Shown here one piece after another: positions 11,901 to 23,900 of a DNA stretch of 64,000 bases. The notes under the pieces are model-generated. The model saw only the letters and a program-made list of their open reading frames with translations. It was not told the origin of the DNA and did not search any database. Position numbers and translations under genes: made by a program. How positions within the stretch are numbered: the stretch's first letter is position 1; the number at the start of each line of letters is the position of its first letter. The DNA is from Capra hircus (taxonomy: Eukaryota > Chordata > Mammalia > Artiodactyla > Bovidae): the NCBI RefSeq assembly GCF_001704415.2, contig NC_030816.1, positions 82,276,713 through 82,340,712 of the forward strand. The letters are read 5' to 3'.

Positions 11901-14900
11901 GGTCGAGAAGATCTCCTGGAGTAGAAAATGGCAACCCACTCCAGTATTCTTGCCTGGAGAATCCCATGGGCAGAGGAGCCTGCCGGGCTACAATCCATGG
12001 AGTCACAAAGAGTCAGATACGACCGAAGTGACTTAGCATGTGCACATGACATGTACTTTCTGTGTGCGTGTTATGCTTCGTTAGAAAGCTTCAAAGAACA
12101 CCAGCTCCTGTGTCTCATTGTCCTTTCTTGAACACAGGCTGGCAAGGGGATGGCATCAGACTTTAGCAAGTGTGAGTGCCCCAGAAGCTGAAGGAGAGCC
12201 CGTTCCCCAAGACTTAGCTCTTTAAGGGACTCTTTCCTTCTGTTAGGAAGAAGATGTGGAGAATGGATGTCGGGTAGGCAGTCAGCTATGTCCATGGCAT
12301 CAAGGGTAAAGGGTAAAGACACATGAAGGACGATAGAAAGTGAAAGTGAAGCCGCTCAGTCGTGTCTGACTTTTGGCGACCCCTTGATACTGTAGCCTAC
12401 CAGGCTCCTCCGTCCATGGGATTTTCCAGGCAAGGGTACTGGAGTGGGTTGCCATTTCCTTCTCCAGGGGATCTTCTCAACCCAGGGATTGAACCCGGGT
12501 CTCCCACATTACAGGTAGATGCTTTTACCGTCTGAGCCACCAGGGAAGTATATAGACAAGAATATAGAAGTATATAGGACAATAGACGTGACCCTTCAGA
12601 GCTCGACTCTCAGGGGATTTGTTGTTGGCCCTTTGGCTGGTCCATCCTTTGCTTCTCAGGTTATTACTTTACCTGTGTAAAAATAGGGGCCATCAAGTTG
12701 GGCTTGAGTTTTCTTGGCCAGTGAAGTGATGCTCTGTGGCGTCCTCACCCAGGAGGCTTCTGGAAGCAACATTTATTTCATCCCTTGGTGGATTCTTCAG
12801 GACTCTGGGGCCAGCCCTCGGTTCTGTTGGCTTATTTTCACCAGCACATTGAGAAGAACCTCGCTGAGTGAAGCCTTCACATTGACCAAGCTCTGGTCTA
12901 CTGCGCAGAATCAGAATGCCATTATTTAATTGACCAGTGCGGACCCTTGAGAACACAGGCAGTGGTGGGCATGGAGTCAGTGCTGGGGGCCCTAATCAGA
13001 TCAGGGCTGCTCAGAGCTGGAATCACCTTGGGGAGCTTTTGAACATGCCGAGGCCCAGGCCCCACCCTCAAGGATTCTGATTTAATCATCCTGGGCTGAT
13101 CCTCAGCCACGATAGAGAAGCAATGTGTGTGAGGCCAAGGTTGACGAGCATCAAGCTGAGTGAGCCTGGAGCACGCACCTCCTTGGCGGGACGGACTTGC
13201 CAGCTGGACAGAAGTCTCGGGGTGTTAGCTGAGGCTCCCCCTCCCCTACTCAGAGCTCAGGGCCACGGCCCACTGTCACCTCTGCTGATTCTGCCTTCAC
13301 CATGCTCCCAGGCTGACTCACCCTCCTTTTTGGATTGAAACATCTGGTCAGTTTGCAGTCAGGTTTAAAGGTCTGAGAACGATTTTTTTTCCCACTTACG
13401 GCAAACCTGCCTATCTTTATGCTGTCCCTTGGGTCCTGAAGTGAATATTCATGTTTCAGCGGCTGACTTTCTCCTTGTTTTCAGCTTGTTTTCAGACTGT
13501 TGAGCACTAATGTCTCCGTCTTTTGTTTCGTTTTTGATGAGAGGAAATGATAAGTGTCGCTGATGAAACGTGTTGTTAGAACCAGCTTCTCCAGCGCCAT
13601 CATTTCAAAGGTAGAAAGATCATTTCATGAAGCTTACACGCTGAAGAGCTTAGAATTGGGTACAAATCTGGCTCCGTGGGGAGAGGCTGGCACTGTTGTT
13701 GTCTCTTTGGGACAAGATACAGGTGTCAGATGGGCCGTGGCCCACGGGCCTGAGCAGATGGACATGTGAGCCACCAGCAGTGATGCCAGAGCAAGTCAGC
13801 GACCCCTGGGTGCCCCCCCCACTGTCTTGGTGGATACCCCCAGGGAGCATCCCTCCCCAACAGCTCTCCCCTCCCTGCTCTGGGATCCACCTTGTCAGTC
13901 ACCCCCCTGTTCTAAGGTCTGCCCTTCCCCACTCTGACTCCCTCCCTCTGCCTGGCTCCTTTGGGAGCAACCACGCCGTCCTCTCCAGCATATGCTGGTC
14001 TGGCTTCCTCCCCCCGTCCCACCCATCCTGTTGTTCTATAAATGGGTTAAAGGTAGTCCTGGCAAGTTGGCTCCCATGTTGTTTGTTTCTTCACATTTCA
14101 AAGAAGACCCCTGACTCCCTCCCACTGGCACCCAACTCAAATGCTCACCATTTAAATAGAGCTGAAAGAAGCCCAGCCTCCTCAGGTGGCACAGGGGGTA
14201 AAGCACCCGCCTGCCAATGCAGGAGACGTAAGAGATGTGGGTTCAATCCCTGGGTTGGGAAGATGCCTTGGCGGAGGGCATGGCAACATGCTCCAGTATT
14301 CTTGCCTGGAGAATCCCATGGACAGAGGAGCCTGGGGTCACTGTCAGATATGACTGATGCAACTCAGCACACACACAAATAAGCATACTTTGAGCCTTTC
14401 AGAGTCCTTGCTTTGCACACCTATGAAACTGCACCCAGCATCTGCTAGTCACTGAGACAGCATCGCTGTGACAGACCCCATGGCTACAAAGACCATCAAT
14501 CATGTTCCCCTTTGGGAGCCACCCCCTTGGGGTCTGTGAGCAACACCACGGGACACATGGGCCCCCACCCTCCTCCCCCTCTCCTTTGGGAGTTCCCTGC
14601 CCTCTCTCCCTGCTGCGTAGTATTCTGGGGCTGGGAGTGGGGGGATGAGGGGTGGGGGGAATCCTCCTGCTAAGAGGGCCCTCCCCTCCTGCAATCTGTC
14701 CAAGCGTCACCCAGCAAAGCTTGTTGTGCAACACTGCCACCTCGTGGTCCTGCCTCTTCCTCCATCAGCCCCGAAACCCGGGAACTTGCCACATCTGTCC
14801 TGGAGCCACCCTAGCCCAGGTCACCGGGGACCTCGAAGCATCAATCCAATGGCCCCTTTCAGGCCCTCGCCCAGTGCGACCCTGAAGGATTTGCCCCTGG

Positions 14901-17900
14901 GTCTGGGACTCTCTCTCAGAGCTCCTTGATCCTTCCAGGGGCCCCAAAGATGCCCTTCCCTCACATTCTCTGGGCTTCCCTTGAGGCTCAGCTGGTAAAG
15001 AATCTGCCTGCAATGTGGGAGACCTGCGTTCGATCCCTGGGTCGGGAAGATCCCCTGGAGAAGGAAAAGGCTCCCCACTCCAGTATTCTGGCCTGGAGAA
15101 TTCCAAGGACTATATAGTCCATGGGGTCACAAAGAGACGGACATGACTGAGCGACTTTCACTTTCTTTCACGTTCTCCTCTGACACCTTGTCCTCTACGT
15201 GGTCTCAGCGCATCTTAGGCAAAGTCTTTTCCTGTTTACTGTCTGAGCTTAGAATGGACCCAACTTTCCCTCAAGGCCATGGCACTGTGATTAACGGCGC
15301 TAAGCATCTCTGGAAATTACCATTTATTGCTTCAGACCACTTTCAGGCGGGTGACCCTCTTTCCGCCATGCAGTACCGATGTGTAAATTAAGTAACGCTG
15401 GATCCTATGAGCCAGGCATTAGCAGCTCTCGATACCCGTTGGGCAGCTTTCCAGGTCCGAATGAGATGGTGAGTGTGGGTCCCAGAGGCTTGATATGGGG
15501 TCAGACCTTTGTCCCTTGGGGACCCCCAGTTAGAGCTTCTGGTTATTCTCTGACTTCTGAAGGTTCCTGGTCCTTATCTTGGACTGGGGACAGTGTCTTG
15601 ATCCCTGCTCAGAAACAGGGATTGAGGGTGTTTTCTGCTATAAGGTACAGAAAATAGAACACTCAGGTGGGAGTCAAGATATAAATTCAAGTCCCAAGCC
15701 ACACGTTTTAACCTTGCTATTGGACTGGTCACTATGAGAGAAGACCATGTCATACCTGCTCTCCCTGCCAACCAGCCAGTCAGGAGGGAGACTGGCAGCA
15801 AGGGCAGCCTTCTGTCAGCCTTGCCTGACCCCAGGAGGGCGTGAGTGTCCTGCTTGCCTGGAATGAGGTCCCAGATGGGAATGGAGGTGCCTGTCGGTTG
15901 TCGCCTTCCCCGCCTCTGCCTGTGAGCCATCACAGTGGGGCTCTGGTGCGTGCCTTTTCAGTGTTTACGTTTCTGCGTTAAGACCTGGGTTGAGTTTCTC
16001 CATCTCTGGCTGCCACAGGCTGTTCCACGTTGACTTCCAGGGGGTCTAAAGAAGGGATTTAGAGGGATTTCTTAATAGGGCCAGGACCACACATTGAGTT
16101 ATGAATAACACTGAACAGGGATCTGGAGTTTATTTTAAATGAAGGCTCATATGCTCTTTATTCTTTGAAGGGGAATCATGGGATCTGAGAATATTCAAGG
16201 TTCAGTTCAGTTCAGTTCAGTTACTCACTTGTGTCCGACTCTTTGCGACCCCATGAATCACAGCATGCCAGGCCTCCCTGTCCATCACCAACTCCCGGAG
16301 TTCACTCAAACTCATGTCCATCGAGTCCGTGATGCCATCCAGCCATCTCATCCTCTGTCGTCCCCTTTTCCTTCTGCCCCTAATCCTTCCCAGCATCAGG
16401 GTCTTTTCCAGTGAATCAACTCTTTGCATGAGGTGGCCAAAGTACTGGAGTTTCAGCTTTAGCATCATTCCTTCCAAAGAACACCCAGGGCTGATCTTTA
16501 GAATGGACTGGTTGGATCTCCTTGCAGTCCAAGGGACTCTCGAGTCTTCTCCAATGGGACCTTAATTGCATTGGCAGAACTTTTTCCCCCTTCAGTGTCC
16601 ATGAATATGGTAATCTCTCTGCCTGTGTCAACTTAAAAGTCACTCTAAAAATGAGGATGATCCTGTCTCTAGACAAATTTCAGCTCCCTGTGACTTTCAT
16701 TAGAAGGTCCTGGTCTTGCTCTCAGGGGCCCAGAATGGGCCTACATCTTGGATTACTCAGCAGCCCCTGGGACACTTTCAGGCAGCTTTGGCAGTGTCCC
16801 CCAGTATTTGTTTTCTTTTTCCAATTTATAAACACCCTTCAGATGATGCAGTCCTTCAGGTGATGTCATTTCCTGATGTCTGTACCATACGGGTTATTGT
16901 TTTCTGGCCTCTCCCTGTCTGTCTTTAGGATTTAGATTCTTTCTGTACCCCAAGTGATATGATTTCAAGTTATATTGTGTAGTGCAAGAAGGGAAATTAT
17001 TGGCATTTAACTGAAAAGTCCAGTGACAGATGTAACTTAGCCCAGCTAAATTTAAGAACTCAGAAATGTCACAGGGGCTCACTTTTTCTCTTTTCTTGTA
17101 GCTTTGCTTTCCTCTTGGCCAAGCTCTTCCCAACAGAGAGCATAGGCAGCCACAGCTGCTGCAGGTTCTCATGCCCCTAGCTGGGCTGCGTCAGTGAATG
17201 CGTGGGCAGTCCATCATTCGTGTTTCAGGTGTGCGACTGTGCTGGAGGGATGTCCAGAACGCCTCGAACTGGCTGCTCGCTTCTGTCTGCATCGGGACTC
17301 AATAGTGAGGTGCTATGTGCTTCTCAGAGTTCTTCCTGGTGGTTCACCCCAGCTCCGTTTCTATGTGCATCTTAATGTGAACAGAGCTATGACCCACGCA
17401 GCAGAGTTTTTTTTTTTTTTTCTTTAATGCTACATCTTGCCCTGAACCAAGAAGAAAAGAGGAAGATATTTGCTTCCTGGAGAGCAGAGCAGGTGTTAAG
17501 CACCCCAGTTGTTCTCCGGGGGCCTGTCTTTCAGCTGCAGTGATGACTCAGCCCGTGCAGCAGAAAGAGCGTTGTCTGCAAGAGGGGAACAGGCCTCCAA
17601 TCTGGGGCAGGACGTGCAAGGGTTGAAGCGCGCCTTGTCCCTGAAATAGGAACCCTGGGGCTCTGGATTCGTTTCCAGGGCCACTGTGACGAAGGGCCAC
17701 GAAATGGGGGCTTAAGCAACAGACATTTATGGTCTCACAGTTCTGGAGTCAGGATTCTGAGAACAAGATGTCAGCAGGTTTATTTCTTCTGAGGGCTATG
17801 AGGGAGAACCTATTCCAGGCCTTTCTCCTAGACTCTGGGGGCCCCGCAGGTCCCTGGGCTCATAGATGGCTGTCTGTCTTCAGATCATCTTCCTTCTATG

Positions 17901-20900
17901 CACGTCTGTCTATCATCCAAATTTCCCTCTATTAAGAAGACACTAGCTCTATTGGGCCAGGGCCCGCTCTGACCTCATCTTAACTTGACCATCTGCAAAG
18001 ACCCTATTTTCAAATAAGGCCACAGTCCCAGGCACCAGTGGTTAGAACTCCAGCATCTCTTGTGGATTTAGGTTCCTCCCTGCATGTATTTTGCAAACCA
18101 GCAGCGGAATGTTTGGTGAGCAAGAGTTAGGAGGACTGAGTCCTGACTTGGAGCCATTGGTGCTATCTTAGAATCACATCTGCACGTCTTGTGGAACCAT
18201 CTCAGAGCCCCCCTGGCTCTAAAACCAAGCCAGCTGTGGGTCTGAAGGGGGTACCCCAGGGACAGTCTCCCCAGAAGACATGTCTGCAGTTTTCTCTGTG
18301 ATCTGAGCTGCCTGAGGCTTATCAGGTTCAAGTTGGGAAAGGGGTATGTGTATGTGTGCGTGCGTGCCCGCATGTGCATATGTGTATGTATGTGCACACG
18401 TGTGAATACGTGTGCATATGCATGTGAACGTGCGTGTGCACGCACGTGTTCATCCGTGTACATGTGTGCACATGCACACGTGCGTGCATGCATGTGTGTA
18501 CTAAACCTAGGAAAGTCTCAGGAAAACCAGGACAGTCTTCCAGCTAGAACCCCTCCCACCTCCAAGGGCTGCAGTTGCTGTCCTGCAGCCCCCTTCCCTT
18601 TCTTTCCACGGAAAGGTGTCCCCCTTTCTTTAAAACTCTTAGAAAACGCACTAGTGCAGCACCAGTCGTCTGACAAATCCAGTGGTGTCATTTGCTCAGC
18701 ACCTGTCGGGCTGTGTCTCTACCAGGCTGGTGTCAGGCCTGGGGAGCTGAGGACCAAGAAAGGCCACAGGAGTTGGTGGGGGATGCAGCGGTCAAAGGCT
18801 GAGAATGAAAGGTGCGCATGCTCAGCGCAGGCGCTCCGTCAGGTCCGGCTCTTTGCGACACCACGGACTGTAGCCCACCAGGCTCCTCTCTCCATGAAAT
18901 TCCAGGCAAGAATACTGGAGTGGGTTGCTTTTAGGGATCTTCCCAACTTGCATCTCTTGCACCTTCCTGCATTGGTAGGCAGCCTTTTACCGCTGAGCCA
19001 TTAGTCTAACAGATTGGGACTGATGCTGAAAAACTCTCCAACTACCAAAACGAGAGAAGGTGAAGGGTGTGGTGTACTGGACACTGATTTCTCGTAAGCA
19101 GGGGCACCTGGGGGCCCTGAGTCAGGGCTGTGCTGAGCTGCATATGTGGGATCAGGACTGGGCCCCAGCAGACTCACTAGTCTTCATTTTTGCAAATACC
19201 AACAGGTATTGAGGCAAAAGAGTGCATTTGGTTTAATGGTCTCTCAGAGGAGAGAATGAGATAATATGTGTAAACTCTTTAGCGTGGTAGGAAACTTAAA
19301 AGTGAGTTTGAAAGTTCTGTGCACAGTTACCTTACCTTTCGAGATGAAGAAAAGAGTTGAAGCAAACATGTTTGTTTGTGGACTTTAAGACTATGGTAGC
19401 TAAACTCCAAAGAGGGTACCCCAAAGAGCCTCTCTTCCCAGGATTCATGCTCTTTTGTTGTCCTTTGCCCTGGGACCCAGGCAGGCTCTGGCTCTCTTTT
19501 CACCAATAGAAGGTGGTGGTAGAGATGCTGAATGACGCCTGAGAGTAGGTCACTGCAGCCCTGCAGCTTCAGCTTAGGTGTCTTAGAGCATCTGTCCCAG
19601 GAGAAACCAGCCACCATGTGTGAAGTCCGGCTTCCCTGAGACCGTGAGGGGCCCAAGCCAGCCATGTGGAGAAGCCACAGGGAGGAAGGAACACTGCCTG
19701 GCCAGCCCCCAGCTTTCTAGCCAGCCTAGCTCAGGCACCAGACATGCCTCCAGCAGAGCGGAAATGAGCCATCATGTGACTGCAGCCCCAGATGTCATCT
19801 GAGTGCATTGTTAAGGGAGACTCCCAGCAAGCACCACCCAGCTGAGCTCAGTCAACACAGAGAACCACGAGAGAGAACCACTGCTGTCTCAAGTCACCGT
19901 AGGAGGCACCATCTGTGATGGCTCCCACGGCCCCTTACACCCTGCAAGCTCCTCACCCCGTGAGTGCAGGGAGGACCTGTGGTCTGCTGATAAAGGAAGG
20001 ATCAGAGCAAAGATGCTGCGATCATGCATGTGAGATTAGGTGACAGAAGACTGACTTCCACTGACCTCACACTTTCTTTGATTCTCCTCATTTGCTCACT
20101 TGGAGGAAACAAAGCTACCGTGTTGTAAGCTGTCCTGTGGGGAGCCCCAGGTGACAAGGAACCGAGCGTGACCTCCAGATCCTGCCAACAACCACAGTGT
20201 GAGCCTGGAGGCAGACCCTTCCCCAGTTGAGCCTTGAGAAGGCTTCCGCCACGGCTGACAACTTGACTGCGGCCTGTGAGGGAGCCTGAGCCCGAGGACC
20301 CAGCTAAGCTGCACCCGGAATTCCCTACCCCCCGAGACTGAGATATAATAGATGCTGTTCAAGCCACAAAGCCCTGGGGTAATTTGTTCTGTGGCAATAG
20401 AAAACCAATAGAGTTACTTCAGGTTAGGGCAATGAAACCCCAATAGGGTTACCTCAGGTCATACAGCAATGAAACTTGGGAACAAATACAACTATAATAA
20501 GACAGCCAAAACAACAGCCTCATATTGGCCATAAGTGCCAGGCAGAACTCTGTGCTCCTGGTGTCACTGTTGTTCAGTTGCTCAGTCATGTCTGACTCTT
20601 GTGAGCCCGTGGACTCTTAATAGCCCACCAAGCTCCTCTGTCCATGGGCCTTCCTGGCGAGAATACTGGAGTGGGCTGTCATTTCCTTCTCCAGGGGATA
20701 TTCCCAGACCAGGGATCAAACCCAGGTCTTCTGCATTGGCAGGCAGATTTTTTTTTTTTTTTAAACCACTGAGCCACCTGGGAAGCTCGCTCCTGGCATT
20801 ACTAAACTTGATAAGCAAGAGAAAGCATTTGAACCACAGTTAGACCCTTGCTTCTAATGGTCAGTTCTTAGGAGTAGAGAAGACATCGAGAAGGAAGCAC

Positions 20901-23900
20901 CCACACGTGATGCAACAAGTGGGCTGGGAAGTCTGCTCCCGCCTACAAACGATGGGGCGGGGCAGTCCTGGGAAGGCAACAGGGGAGAGAACTGAGCGGC
21001 TCATGCAAGTACCTCTGCTTGTTGCAGGGAAGATAAGTCAGCAGCACGGGGCTGTCCAGGAGCTGTCGGACCACAGGCCAACAGATGTTGCTAAACATCA
21101 ACTGTCATCACGCTCAAGGAAGAGTTAAGGCTGAGATTTTCCTGCCTTGGAACAAAGAGTAGGCAATTACCAAGTTGCATGGAATTAATTCTATATTCTC
21201 TGTACTATCTAGGTCAGAAAAAATTTTCAAGAAATCTGCCACTTAGGAGGGTTCAGTTTAGTTGCTCAGCCGTGTCTGACTCTTTGCAACCCCATGAACT
21301 GCAGCACGCCATGTTTCCCTGTCTATCACCAATTCCTGAAGTTTACTCAAACTCATGTCCATTAAGCCGGTGATGCCATCCAACCATTTCATCCTCTGTC
21401 ATCCCCTTCTCCTCCTGCCTTCAGTCTTTCCCAGCATCAGGGTCTTTTCCAATGAGTCAGTTCTTTGCATCAGGTGGCCAAAGTATTGGAGTTTCAGCAT
21501 CAGTCCTTCCAATGAATATTCAGGACTGATTTCCTTTAGGATGGACTGGTTGGATCTCCTTATAGTGCAAGGGACTCTCAAGAGTCTTCTCCAACACCAC
21601 AGTTCAAAAGCATCAATTCTTCGGTGCTCAGCTTTCTTTACAGTCCGACTCTCACATCCATACATGACTACTGGAAAAACCATAGCTTTGACTAGATGGA
21701 CCTTTGTTGACAAAATGATGTCTCTCCTTTTTAATATGCTGTCTAGGTTGGTCATAGTTTTTCTTCCAAGGAGCAAGAGTCTTTTAATTTCACAGTTGCA
21801 GGAGGGTTAGGGAAAAAATATTTGTACCCCCTCCAAGTTTCTAGATTGAAGTTTTAACCCCCAGCATGGCCGTATTAGGAGTAAGGAAGTAATTAAAGGT
21901 TAAGTGAGCCTCAGTGGTAAAGCAGCTGCCTGCAATGCAGGAGATGCAGGTTCGATCCCTGAGTCAGGAAGATCCCCTGGAGGAGGAGATGGCAACCCAC
22001 TCCATGATTCCTGCCTAGAGAATCCCATGGATAGAGGAGCCTGGTGGGCTACAGTCCACCGGGTCACAAAGAGTCGGACACAACTGAGCGACAACAGAAG
22101 GCCTGAGGGTGGGCCCTGGTCTGACAGAACTGTGTCCTGTGAGAAGGGACGGGAGAGACCCTGCACCAGGGAAGGGTCGTGTGAGGACATAGCAGGAGCG
22201 TGGCTGTCTGCAAGCCAGGAAGAGCCCTCAGCAGAAACTGAATGGCCAGAACCTGGATCTGGGACTTTTAGCCTCTAGAAGGTGAAGAAACCTTGGAGAA
22301 GGGCATCGCAACCCACTCCAGTATTCTTGCCTAGAGAATCCCATGGACAGGGGAGTCTGGGGGTGGGGGGGGGGGCTACAGTCCATAGGGTCGCAAAGAG
22401 CCGGCCACGACTAAAGCGACTGAACACTCACACATGCAGTGGGAGGAGATGGACTTCTATTGTGTAAGCCAGTCACTCTGCATTTTGTTGAGGCAGCCTG
22501 AGCTAAGACAGTAGGTTAGGAGGAACTGGACTAAGCCGTTTCTTTTCCTGAACTGGGGGCCCACTTACAGCATGAATACTCAGTGTTAGCTGTCACTGGT
22601 TATTGTTAACAAAAGAGTCCAGGAAACCATGATGGAGTATCTACAAAATGCTAGACAAACGTCCCCTGCTAAGCTTGGAAATGAGTTGCGTCCCTTGGAG
22701 CAGATAGCTGATTTCCTGGGGTAGCACAGCTTCTGCAGATGGGCCTCCTGAGTTGTTGCTTTGAACTCTGAAAAACAGCCGTGTGTGGGAGTCAGCATGC
22801 TGCAGGCTGGTGGGCTTGACTCTGGTCCTATTCTAGAAGGAGATTATTTAAAAGAAATGGTTCACTGACCCTTAGGAGATGAACCTCAGGTCTGAGTAGG
22901 GTTTTTTAAGAATAAGTGGTATCAGACCAATCTTATTCATGACATCAAGATCCTTTTTGAAGCAGGTAGTATTAGTAGGCGTGTTAGTAGCTCAGTTGTG
23001 TCCGACTCTGCAGTTCCATGGACTGTAGCCTGGGCTTCACTGGTGGCTCAGAGGTTAAAGCATCTGCCTCCAATGCGGGAGACCTGGGTTAGATCCCTGG
23101 GTCGGGAAGATCCCCTGGAGAAGGAAATGGCAACCCACTGCAGTATTCTTGCCAGGCTCCTACGTCCATGGGATTCTCCAGGCAAGAATACTGGAATGGA
23201 CTGCCATTCCCTTCTCCAGAGGATATTCTTGACCCAGATTAGCAAGGCAGGGTGTCAGATGAGCTTCCCAGGTGGCGCTAGTGGTGGAGAACCTAAGAGA
23301 AACAGGCTCGATCTCTGGGTCCAGAAGATTCCCTGGAGGTGAAAATGACAACCTACTCCAGTATCCTTCCCTGGAGAATCCCACAGACAGAGGAGCCTGG
23401 AGGGCTACAGTCCATAGGGTCGCAAAGAGTCAGACACCACTGAAACAACCTAGCAGAGCAGAGCAGGGTTTCAAATACATACATACTCATTTACCCATGG
23501 GTCAAATTTCCCAATTCAATAGGATTACTGGAGAATACTGTGGATATACTACAGCTGGATTTTAGAAGGTTTTAAAATAAGAGCAAGGTTGACAAATGTG
23601 GGCTATCTCTGTGGTTAGAGAGACTCCAGCTGGGGGCTTATTTGCATCGGAGCATCTCTGTGGTTAGAGAGACTCTATCTAGCTGGTGGCCCATTTGCAT
23701 CGGGCCTCAGCTGGTCATGCTGCATCCCTGTCACATTCAATAATGCATGAGAAGCCAACACTGGAGGTCCCACGCTGGGGTCAGGTCTTCCTGGGTTCCT
23801 GAGAAAAAGCACTTCACCTCTTCAGGCCTGTTTCCTGTCTATAAATGAGGACGATGACCACTGGTAACTGATCAAGCTGTTAAGAGAATTTACAGGCCTT

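Larger units (their letters stand above)
21818..22505 (+). mobile_element. MaLR (MST/MLT1-like) LTR split by two SINEs
   Basis: LTR pieces at 21818-21901 (GAAGTTTTAACCCCCAGCAT), 22099-22289 (GTGAGGACATAGCAGGAGCG, AAGCCAGGAAGAGCCCTCAG) and 22438-22505 (GTAAGCCAGTCACTCTGCAT) are collinear with one MaLR LTR. Bov-tA copies interrupt it. Confidence 0.75.

Noticed and set aside
18068..19004. Frames encoding Cys/Val/Arg- or His/Ala/Arg-rich repeats
   Set aside because: They are translations of the alternating purine-pyrimidine tract plus a Bov-tA SINE.
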